Source: Corythucha ciliata (Eukaryota; Arthropoda; Insecta; Hemiptera; Tingidae). Taken from it: a DNA stretch of 64,000 nucleotides. A program made the position numbers and the translations under genes. Positions 46,401 through 58,400 of the stretch are shown piece after piece. The number at the start of each line of letters is the position of its first letter. Within the stretch, counting starts at the first letter, position 1. The notes beneath the pieces were generated by a model that did no database searches, had not been told where the DNA came from, and worked only from the letters and a program-made list of their open reading frames with translations. Where the stretch lies: NCBI GenBank assembly GCA_038030265.1, contig CM075939.1, forward strand, positions 32,903,253 to 32,967,252, written 5' to 3'.

Positions 46401-49400
46401 TCATTATACCTCTAGAACTGTGGACTTTTCGATGATGGCGCTCCTTAGCATTCTTGAAGTAGGTTACATCTGTGACAATTTAAGCCTAATTACAGCTCTG
46501 TACGATCAATAGTTCCTGTTGGGTTTGAACCCTCAAAAATTGACGAGTGCGTAGGAAACCCAGTTTCTCGCCCGAAGTATCGTGAGAGTCTGCATGGGTG
46601 CGTGTGCACACAAAGCGAGTCATTTTAAGTCTCCCAAACGCTTTTGAGCTATCTAGTAGGATAGGTAGTATCTAATTTATTCATTATTTTTTAACAAAAG
46701 TACTTCTAGTTCTACATATACGTTTGTCCCGGCCAAATCCCCTATTGACTGGACTATCAGGCGTTATTTCGATTTGAGCCAGATGCGGTTCATGAGTCCG
46801 CACCTTCGCGGTTATCTCGAACGTACTAGTTTCGCACAGATGGTGATTTATGCCTTATAGAGCAGGGGTGACCAACCCAGGACACGCGGGTGACAAAAGT
46901 GACCGCGACGCCTTTCGCCGTGACCCGTGGGCAGTGGTGAATTATTATATTTGAAAATGCCTTCGACACCAATCACATAGTTGCAGCGCTATCTTTTAGC
47001 GCCTTCTCTCTTCTCACTCTTCCATAGCAGAAGAATGGCGTGTTTGTGTTTCTAGGTCGGCCTGTTTACATTGAAAATGGTTATGTAGCCGAAACCTGTC
47101 TCATAAATCAACAACAGCGGAAGTGGGCTTATTTTTTATGTTTCCTATACTTGGTCTTGAACCCCGCGAAATGACGGTTTTGGAAGGAGCCTGACCGCCA
47201 AATTGGCTTTTCCAGAGGATCAATCCCATGAAATAGGGGTTTTGAGTGCACCAATCCCACGAAATTGGTTTTGAATAGGCCACTTCTGCAATATATTGTT
47301 TTCAAAGGAGCCAGGCCGGCAAAATTGCTCTTTATAATGAGCCAATACCCTGGAAATTTCGATTTTATGAAGGTGTAAAACCCGTGAAGTTAGCTTTTTT
47401 GGGGAGCCAACCCGCGAAATTTCGTTTTTGAAATAGCCAAACCCCGGAAATGCTTCTTGTTTTTTTGAGGAGCCACAGGCGAAATTGGTTCTTGTGTTAA
47501 TCAAAACCGAGAAATTGGGTTTGGTAAGTCCCAAATCCACGAAATTTGGACTTCAAAAGAGCCAAGCCAAATCTTATGAAATGTCTCTTTAGTTTTTTGA
47601 TTGAATCAATTGTCAATCCCCCGAAATTCTCTTTCACAGTCAATTATGAGAAATAGGCATTTTGAGTGAGCAAAAGCCGTGAAAGGTTCTGTGAGTGCCT
47701 AATCTGCAAACTTTTTTGTTGTAAAAGGGTCAAACCCACAATAATGGTGTTTAAAGTGGTGAAATCCGCAAATTCCAGCCATCGGCGTAACCAAGACCAG
47801 TATGAGTAACTCAGGAGCTAGCCGTTTCATCACTGTTGTAACGAAGAATCCCGCCTTTCTGTGTAACCATGCTTGTTGTGGGGCGGGGGGGGGATTTAAC
47901 CCCTTCTTGGAAAATCCGTCAAAAACATGGACATGGTGCATGGCCCTGTTGGTGGGGGTGCTCCGATACAACCGGATCCTGCCTGACACTTAGCAGAGTG
48001 GCCGCCAGTGCCCTTTTTAAACTGCCTGGAAATGAATGTTTCGCGTCATGGTCGTTGGTTTTAGCCTATATTCTCTCGACTCCAAGGGTCTCTAGTACTG
48101 GAGCTCCCCCCCTTCCTCCAATGGTATTCCATAAGTGTTGTTTGTCGATGGCGTCTTAAAAAGCGTCAATGGGTTCCACCTGCGATATTTTTTGGAGACC
48201 GTTCATACTAATTGTAAGGCCCCTGACTTGTCCCGCAACGAGATTCTTCCTTGGACTAAAGGGCAGTCCATGTGAAAATTCGTGCGGTCTCTGAAAACGT
48301 ATACAGGTGGTTAAGACGGAGGCATAAAAAAAAGAAGCATGTGTGTAGGTAGGTTCAAAATGGCATATTGTTTTGTTTTTTTAAATTAAAAATATCAATA
48401 CCTATCCTTGAAAAATCTCATTGATAGCTGAACTTTTGGTGATAATGTGATTCCAATGGTGGACAAAACGGAACTTGGCGTCAAACGGAGCCTCAGAAAT
48501 CAACCATGGCTATCTGAGATCTGATTTTGCCAATAACTCCAAAATTTTGCCTTATGAAGGAGCTAAGCTCGCGATAATGTTTTCTTTAATGGTAGGTTTC
48601 CCAAAACGTGAGCAATAAGTGGTCCAAAACGGTGACATCACAGTGAAAACCCTTTCAACGGCTCGCCTGTTCAAAATCCGTCTCGATTTTCGAATTTCCC
48701 AAAAAGTCAGGGGAGAGACCCAATAGTTGGGATCAAACCGAAGCACTTTGAAAAAAATTACCCTAAAAATCGCACGGTTCTTAACCCCCGGGCAATTTCG
48801 GCCAAAATGGAAAAATGAATGAAATCACGCATCTTAAATTCTGAAAATCTAGACGGATTTTGAATCAGAAGAGCTCTCCAGCGATGTCACCATTTTTAAC
48901 CATTTGCGCACATTCTCAGAGGACGGTTGAATTTTCCAGTTGGTACATGTTGACAGCGCCTGGATACATTTCCAAAGTGAAACAGCTTAGTTACATAATG
49001 TAAATTAAGTTGGAAAGTGAAAATGAGCCACCCCTGTGATATTGCAAAAGAGCGAAACGTGAGACTCGTGTTTTTGAACGAGCTAACCCCACGAAATTGG
49101 TTTCTTCAATGAGCCAAACTGAAAAGTACTTTTCTCGTTGAAATATCAGTGCTTGAAGTTTTCTGATAATTATTTTATCAACCGCCACCGAAATGAAAGA
49201 GCTTCGCTTCTAGTGGTTGGGGGGTTGAAATGTCTATTTTTAGGGCCGAGCCAAATCTAATGAATCGCCAAATTGGTATCATGAATGAGCCAAATCAGAG
49301 AACTTGATTCGAATAAACCAATAAGCTGCTGTGCGATTTTCCGAATGTACAGATGGGACAGAATAGTAAAGAGGCGAAGTTTCGGCTATTCAATCCGTAA

Positions 49401-52400
49401 CAATTTGATTTCGGGCCATGATTTTTCATCTCCAGACGAATAGAGAGTTGCTCAACGCCCATACGATCTCACACGATCGTATTGGGGGGGGGGGGCTGTC
49501 ATTTTGAATAGAAGAGAATAATGCTGACAGTAGATGGGCATAAGATGAAATTCCGGGTGTTTGAGGCGAAAAACGAGATTATCATGAGAAATATCACGTT
49601 TTTGGCCGAAAAATCTGATTTTGGAGACAAAACTAATCAGTTGTTGGCAATGTAGTTCAAACCATTTATTGGGTGGGGGGGGGTAGTTTTCAAGGAACGC
49701 CGTATAACTTAATGTAGTTTCGGATGATGAATTGATTGTTTCAAGGGGCGAGTAAGTTCATTCCTAATGTATTATAAATATCGGAGAAACGTGGCCAGGT
49801 TCTCATCCAACTTCCAAGTGGTATAAAATTTGGTGTAGGGTAGGCTGTCGAAGCATTTCTGGTTGCGTATGGGTCTTTTCACACTACGAGAAGGAGAAGA
49901 AAGACGCCGACGCAAAGTTGAGGTCAACCCTTGGGCATACGTATAAATGACCTTTGGGAGAGAAGGGCTCCAAATTAGAGTTGAAGGAAATTCGCGTCGG
50001 CCGTTGCAGAATTCCTGACTGGTTCCAGAGCATATACAATTTTTAAATGTATCAATTTTTAAATAATATTTTGACCAGTTGATGCAACTTTTTTTATTAT
50101 CACTAACGTTATTGAAATTAATATATTTTTAAAATTTGTTTAACAGATGAATGTCGAGGAGCGGCCGAGTATTACGGAAGGTACATCGGTCCCCTTTCGC
50201 GGCTTTTCCACTCGGTTAGTGGCGACGTTTACGCCGTCGACGCAAGAACGATACACATCAGAGACTTTACTTACGACGGCGAAGGACCCGGTGAGTGAAT
50301 CCAATTAGGGAGGATCTAAGGAATAATTAAATGTGTGGTGAGAGGAGTCAGTGATGATAGAAGAGTGAGGGCTTTTTTTTTAGCACTTTCCAGCCCGATT
50401 CCCCATTTAGAGAGAGAGAGAGAGAGAGAGAAAAAAACAAAAAACGAATGATATATTAGTACGCTAAACTCTGAGGGAGACTGGTTTCTGGGTTCCGTCC
50501 TAAAAGGACCCAGATAGCCAACTGGGCTCTGGTTTGGCTTCCTTCTCGAAAGAGGAGAAGAGGAGAGAAAAATAGAACCAGGGCATAATGAGATTCTGAC
50601 CCGATGCCCGGGCTCAACCGTTAGAAGCCGCCTTTTACATTTCTTGTTTACATGTTTAAATACATTCGGTATTTATAGGAACCTCATTCACTCTTTTTCT
50701 TTCTCCGTCACTCTTTTCTTATGCGTAATGTAGCTCTTCAGTGATAACGAATTGAGAGATGAAAAAATAAGGAAATGCCTAATGAATACCTCCGTTTAAA
50801 GCCTTGTGGAAGCATAGTTCAGAAGGAAAAAAAAAAAAGAAAGAGTGTTCCAATTCCCCTCTCCTCCAATCATAATCGAAATATTTAGAGCGTTCGTTAG
50901 AGACGCGTCCCCGAAAGGTACTCATGTGGGTTTTGTGCTGGTCGTCAATTCCTCGGTCGAGGAACGGAATGAATAAGTTTAAATTCCAGATCATCATCAG
51001 AAGTTCCAAAATGTTGTTTGGCCTTGAGTCAGTCAAACAAAAGCCGGTGATCTTATTACCTCATCTACCCCACCCATCAAAGAAAGGCAACCCCTTCAAC
51101 TTAACGCTTCTTTTCCTTTTTTGTGTATTTATTATCTGAACCCCAGAACTTCCCTTGAAAGAATAAAAGTTATGTAAAAAGTGGTATTCAGAGAGTCACG
51201 AACGACATTTTGATCCTGTTCCCCTAGAATAGGGTCGTGATACTGCAGTCCCTGCTATTTCCCCAACACGTTTGATCGTTCTTCCTACTTTTGTCACCCC
51301 TCTCTCTTTCTCGGTAATACATCAGGATTTCCAAAATCTTGAAAGCTTATGTTATACGCACTTTTTTGTCTTTTTCAGCCGCTTACTTCTACGCTGGTAA
51401 CACAAAGGCCGTTGGCCCGGGTGGCTTTATCGTGAGAGACGAGACAGGCTCGTAAGTAATTCATTATTCTAGAAAGTATACTTGTAATTGAACTAGGGCA
51501 GCTGTCGTGACCGGAAAATAACTCCAAAATGCGTACAGCCCGATACACTATTATAGGGTGACCAGATTTTTCCCAGACGAAAGAAGGACCCAAATTTTAT
51601 AATTTAGAAGAAGAAAAATTATGAATGGGATTAATAGTTCCACTTTTCTGCCACTGATTATAATTAGGAGATGACCAAAATTGTCATTTGCCAAAATTTC
51701 CAAAACACAAAATTGGCTTTTGATTGAGTCAAAACACATTCAAAACGAAATTTGCATTTGGAGGAGCCACAACAAAAAATTCGGTTTCGGAAACACGAAA
51801 TTGGCTTCCGGAGGATCCAAAACACGAATTGGCTTTTGAAGGATATAAAACACAAAATAGGCATTTGAAGGAGCCAAAACACGCAATAGGCTTTTGAAGG
51901 AGCCGAAACTCATAATTGGCATTTGTTGGAGCCGAAACACGAAGTTGGCTTTTGAATGTGCCAAAAACACTAAATTGACTTTTGAAAGGGCCAAAACACA
52001 AAATTGGGGTTTGAAAGAGCCAAAACACGAAATTAACTTCCGGAGGGTCCAAAACACGAAATTGGCTTTTGAATGATCAAAAACATGAAATTGGCTTATG
52101 AAGGAGCCAAAGCACAAAATTGGGGGTTGAAAGAGCCAAAACACGAAATTGGCATTTGGAGGATCCAAAACTGTGTAGAAGAGGCTCAAAGGAGTGTTCG
52201 CCAGCATCTAGCTATGGTGTGGGCCCCTGTCCCGCAGAAAATGTCCGGCGATCACAGAAGGGTCATCTCCTGGATCATAAAAAAAGTCCTGGGCAGGTGT
52301 CAGACACGATCAAATGACCCGGATTTTTCATACGGTGGGCGGCTTCCGGAATATTATTATTTCTGGACAATCTATCTTTCTTCACAAGGTTTTTGAGGCT

Positions 52401-55400
52401 CCCTGGAAGTACTCTGTTTTGAAAGAAGTACCTTTTAGGGTCCTTTCGAAAAAAGCAAACCAGCCGGACCATGAGCTGAAAAGAAGTAACGTCCTTCCGA
52501 AAGAAGGATCGCTGGTCACCGCAACTATAATCCAACAGGTTTATAAAAATAATTATTTTATGAAGCGCGTGGGCAGAAATTCGTGTCACTTCTTGATATG
52601 ATTTTCGAGCCATCAGTGGTTTTTCGAAAGTTGTGTTTTTATTTTGTTTGTTTATTGTAGATAATATTTTTCAATGATTATTTATTCACGTTTTGATCTT
52701 CTGGGGGAGAGGGACACTTAAAAGCCAAACGTCAAGTTCCTTTAATACTCACGCGTAGACAAATAATAAATTAAAACGAGACGCTTTTCAAGTTGTCAAC
52801 AAGCAAACAATTAAAGTGAAAGAAATAATATCCACGCGAAAAATACTGATTGCAGGCTAACGACCGTGGCAATGAATATGTCAAGGTCACTTCCAGCCAA
52901 CCAAGGACGACTTTCTAGAAAAAGTTTTAAACTCTTCCTCCCCTGCCTCTTATTTACATCGTAATGTCAACCATATCGTTTATGAAAGGAAGTCGTGCGC
53001 AAACAAAGCAGGAAAATCCAGATATCAATTTTTTCTCGACTTCTTGCATAATCTAATCAAGAATATTGTACCTTTTCTCTGAGTAAGAGAAAGGGTGAGG
53101 CAAACCCTGCCGGTTGGTGAAAGGAGATTCTCATCCCCCTCCCCGGAAGCTTTTAAATCCCTCAAGGCCTTCAACGACGGCCGGCACGATGCGGCGTATA
53201 GCCCTTGATTTTTAAAAGATCCCTCTCGAAGAAACAGTTTTATAGCATGAAAGAATTTGATTGTGGGGTGAGAAGAGCGGCATTCCATTATTTTTCTTAT
53301 GAACATCCCCCTCCTCATCCAAACCAAACAGCTCGTTCTACTATTGTTCGCGAAATGAAAAGGGGAAAGTAATTTCGAGCTAGAAAGGAATGATGGTATT
53401 GGTTCGTCAATTTTTTTGGCGGAGTGTAATGGATGGTTAATAGTTCATTCAGGCGAGTGTCATTTAATGGCATGAACACTTTTTAAAATGTCTTTTCTTT
53501 TTGCCAAGTTGTATTGTAGGACTGTTTACGCTTACCATTAATTCACCCCTCCAACTCACTCGGCCCTCTAAAAGGACTGGTTCTGTACTCTGAGCATAAC
53601 ATAAAAGATGAAGGCCTAATCATTTAAACTGCAACAGTATCCGGTTGATTTTTATTCAAAAAATACATAGAGCTATGATTTTTTTTTAATCAAAAAAGTA
53701 GAAATTTACGAGTTCGTGCCCTGGACTGCCTCTCAGTCGCTTTCACCCCTAAATCTCCTGACCCCATCATCGTGATTGAGAAGGCAAATACTTCGTTTGG
53801 AGGGTTAAGTTTAAAAAAATATCGTAAGGTATAAAAAGTACCTACACGATAAAGCTTGATCGCCTCATGTTTTTCAGCTATGTGCCATGCTGCTGCTGCT
53901 GTTATATGTATAGCTTTTATTTTTGAAAATAAGGTGACACTACTTCAGTGGGTGAAGAAACTAACCCTGTTATAGCTTCTCAAGGTGTAAGGTGTTTTCA
54001 CTTGTCATCTTCTCTTACGAGATTTCAAGATGAAATGATGTGGGTAGGGGGGAAGGCAATCGATGATCCCGCCCCGGGTCCCCAATGCTTTTGGTCCGCC
54101 GCTGGTCATTTCCCACATAGGCATAGCCGATAGGCCGACACAGACGGGTCAGCACCTTGATGCGGTGCAGGTACCTAGTGCCGGAGTTGACAGAAATCAG
54201 TCATTAGGCTGAACGCACCCTTCGGGGTCTTATATACTGACTTTCTTTCTTACTAATTGTATAAGCCGAGAAAGAATGGTTGTGGGTGCCAGCGTTAGCC
54301 CTTCTGGGAATTGACTCGCCGTTCAGAAATTGGATACAAAAACACCGAGAACCGTTTTTGAGCCAACAAAAACGATTTCTCTCAGAGCACCTTATGATCA
54401 AATAATCCGCCTCCTCAGTCTTCAACCTTCGTGCCCGTTGAAGCCACATTTGCCTCGTCATGTGAACTGTCAAAGCTCAGCGATAATTCAATGAAATATA
54501 ATGAATTCTTAAACGCGTTGCTCTTAGATTGGCTTCTGTTCAAGGTCATAGCTATCTCAGATCGCATGTGAAGCCGTCTCAGCTCATGTAACTGAAGCAT
54601 ATCGCCACATTCAGGTGAATTTTTGTAGTCCCTTTCATAAAATCTCTGCATCACTAGTACGTGAATTTAGACTGGAACACCGAGTCGTACTCCCCTAATG
54701 GTGTGGACTGCCTCCATTTTTTGAAGAAGGTGCAGCGTAGAAACCCGCAGCGACTGGCGTCGCTATAAGCCCAGAGCCCTAGGCGAGAATCATTGCCCCC
54801 CCTCCCCTCTAGCAAGGCCATAGAAAGAAGAGCGCAGTGGTGGACAACAGCTCACCCTTCTGCTGAAAGGGGGACTTGAAGGCCGTCTTTATTTGAAACT
54901 ATAGCTACACACACAAACGCATGGAAACCGTCAATGTGCACATTCGATCACGGCTGATTACTAGTGATTAGCATTAAAGCTGACATTTTGCTTTAAAAAA
55001 AAAACAAAATTATCTTAAAGTTTCTCCGAAAAACCATTTTCCACAGGAAAAATGGTCATTTGTCGCAAAAAGTCGCTTCCCGGCCGAAAATGAGTGAACT
55101 CGCTCATTCACTGCTTATAAATTTAGAAAAGCACTCAAGCGACTGCAATTAGAAATAGAAAAAACGCCAATTCGTGCTAAATCTAAAGTCATATTCGTAA
55201 CGTACAAAAAAAAAGAAAAGAAGAAAAAAAAAACAAAAAACAAACAAACAAACAAAAAACCGCTAATTCATGCCAGCTAGCCGCGGGGGTAACCAAAGCC
55301 TGACAAATATACCCACGAAATTACATCACTCGGAGCGTCATCAGTTAGGATTTGGTTTGGTGTTGGTATCAAAACAGCACCTCGGAGGTGTTGCTAACGA

Positions 55401-58400
55401 CCGAGGTGATGGTAGAGCTATGTAGAGAGGTGAAGCAGCCCTCCTCTTGCCCTACTACGACGAGGTTGGGAAATTACGTCATCCATTGACCCCTACAGAA
55501 AGAAAACGATCGACTGTTCCTTTGAGCTAGCCATTCCCCATTTTCCATTTAGCATTTTCCACAATTTCTCGTTAAGAAGGAATGAATGCAGGATTTCGAA
55601 CAAGGCTTTTCTCTATACCAACAATTTGCAATTTTTCGCTAAACGCTAATTTTGTCAGGATGTGTTCAACTTCGTCGAATTTTGCCTTTAAATGGGCTAG
55701 TAAGCCCTGCGTGCTCGAAATTGAGATCACACAAACAAATTGACACACAAACTTATTTACCTCGATATTCGGGTCGTGTCGAGGATCACCATAAATAGAA
55801 TGAAAAATTAATTAATTATCTGACAACACCGAGGGCCGTTTCTAGCCCTCGCGGGCCCCGTTGGCGATAAATATCAGGGGGCCTCATGACAGCCGGTGGA
55901 TAATGTAAATGTATACTGAACACTGACGCGGATTCAGGTTTTGTTTAAAAAGGAGGGGCTTCAGAAATTGTATGCTTTGCTCTACTAAAGCTGGCTTGGT
56001 ATAGCCACTCGCATCATTCAATCTAGGACCCCCCCCCCCAAACGGGTTAGCTGACTATAGTCGCAAAAAAATGGCAAAACCTGACGAATTTCGCGCCTTA
56101 ATAATGACTTAACTTATTATTTACGACCTAAAAGTAGAGAAACTGGCGATTGCCGCTCTAAAAAAAGCCAAATTGACTTCTCGCGCCCTATAAATTGCTA
56201 GACGCACGATTAGGGCGCCATGAAAATGCCTTAAAAGTTCAAGATTCCCGCCCTAAAAATGACTAAATCGACCATTCGCGCACCAAATGTGGCCTTGGCT
56301 TTCTAAAAACAGCTAAATTGGCTCCACACGCTCTATACTAATGGCTAAAAACTGACGATTCGCGCCCTAAAAATGCAAATGACTAAAATAACGGATTCGT
56401 GCCCTGAAAGAATCAACACCGGTTGTGTTTTATTCGTTGAATTGTTTGAGAACAATGGTGTTGCCGAAACCGAGGTCATGATAGTTCGAATAAAGCAAGT
56501 GAGAGAAGACCTTCCTTTCTTTTCAAACGAGCTCACGCAGTAAGTTGCTTATTTTTCATGTCTATCCATAGTTGGATTGACTTTTTTCCCCTAATAAGCG
56601 CGATGAATGCCCAGAGATTGCGGTTCTCCAATTGCTATTATTTTCGTCCTTATGTAGCACTGAGACTTCTTCAGTCATAGCTGACAGACCCGGACACCTA
56701 TTCGAACGAAGTCCGATTTATGTGGTTCATTGTGCCCCAATAAATTAATTATTGTTCACGGAAGTTTGTTCTTACAGAACACCAACTCACAAAACGATCT
56801 CGACATGTAGAAAACGACTGTTGATAACAACACCACAATCGACTGTCGTTTTTACTGTTGCTTTCCAGAATAGGCCTCCTGGTCTCGTTGATTGTCTCTT
56901 CGCTTTACGCCACACCTTGTTAAAAATTATGTTTTTATTTCGCGTTTTTGCGCGTTATTTTATTACAGAAATGGTGTGCTCAAGAAGTACAATAAGAAAC
57001 ACGTCACGGTGACTCTCCCCGAGGGTAAAACTCTAAACAACATTCGGTGGATTTCTGTCTGGTGCGAAGAGTTCCAGGTTAGTACAGCGTAATTTCCCTC
57101 CAAAAACATCCACTTGACGACGATAACACCTCGCGTTCTTCCTACGTGTTTTCCGTGTACAGGTGAACTTCGGAGACATTCAGATACCAAGGGGAATAGA
57201 CTATCCTAAACCACAAAAAATCGGAGCTCTCTCGGGAGTTCATGGAGTGTCGTCCGAAAATATAGTAGTCGTAGACGCTCAGACACTTCTCATCCCATCG
57301 TTTTCGTACGATGGAGAAGCTCCAGGTACAATATACGCTTATATAAATACGCTTATATATAACGCTTCTAAATACGCTTATATATAAATCGTCAATTATG
57401 TGGAAAATAAGACATTGGGCTCGTTTTTAAACTATAACACGATTAATTACGATTAATCCTTCCCTCTTGTTTTAAATGTGTTGAAAACAAAACCTCATCA
57501 AGTGCTGAGTAACTTTTTGAGTTTTACAACGGGACCACAGTTTGTCACATGGTCACTGGTCTCGTCTTCTTTAAAAGTGAAAAACTTTCTTATGGGATGG
57601 GTCCTTTGATTGATGCTATAGCTTTCATAAAGTGAATTGACCTTTTTTTTTGTACCTGTATACCTTTGACGCTTACGCACTGCTTTCTCTTATTTGATCG
57701 CGAGTAAATTTGATATCCCGGTCTGGATATTTCGAAAAGCGGAGAGCAACCCCTTTAAAAATAGTTTAAAAAGGTTTTTGGTCCCGCCCCTTCAAAAAAT
57801 TAAAGATGGAAAAAATGGGGAGAAATCTGACAGACGTTGATGTTGAGGAGATAATGTGCATCGTTTCAATTTTTCGACTTTATGTGCAGCGGATAAATTG
57901 GTGAAAGAGAGATCCTAACAGTTTTTATTGTTTTTCAATCATTAGCTCGCTGTTTATACTTTGTGTTTGATATTTTCTTATTTTTTTTCAAGACGCAAAA
58001 TTTTGGGTGGGTCGAGGACCCAAGCCTAGTCCTCAGGGCATTCGAGTACCCGACGAGAACGGGAAGCAAGCTCCTCTCAGAAGGTAATGCCCAGTTTGAT
58101 TCCTAAAAAAAAAAAAAAAACATGGAAGAAAAAAAAATCTCTCAAAATTAGTCAAATTAATTTTTGTTGAACAGGTACGATCGGAAAACAATTGTTCTCA
58201 CGCTCCCTGGGGAGTTAACAATTTTCGACATCGGTCATTTCGGCGTATGGTGCGAAGCTTTCACTGTCGACTTCGGTCACCTTCAAATCCCGCCGGCTCT
58301 CAACGTACCGCCATCGCTTAAAATGCTCGGCGTCTCACCCCAGGTAAACAAACACAGTTCGATTTATCTTCCTATAACCCTTTCCTTTCGCCGTCGAAAA

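Larger units (their letters stand above)
40424..50146 (+). other. Skeletor intron 1 (9.7 kb)
   Basis: 40.4-43.7 kb looks unique and AT-rich with a patch of CT-rich tracts. 43.8-46.8 kb is a cluster of MITEs and an hAT-like element. 47.1-49.4 kb carries ~30-bp arrays of the AGCCAA type. G runs at 47884, 49484 and 49674. Confidence 0.75.
51452..56968 (+). other. Skeletor intron 3 (5.5 kb)
   Basis: Holds an hAT-like element with an internal array (51555-52524), apparently unique DNA at 52.6-54.9 kb and two more ~30-bp clusters at 55.1 and 56.1 kb. No exon seen. Confidence 0.7.

Noticed and set aside
51729..52207. Phe-rich ORFs of 107 and 155 codons with periodic FVF..LLQ.PI
   Set aside because: The periodicity comes from translating the 29-bp minisatellite; not a protein-coding repeat.
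54204..54654. Minus-strand ORFs of 79-89 codons in Skeletor intron 3
   Set aside because: No recognisable domain, no splice partners, and one overlaps a possible MITE end near 54212.
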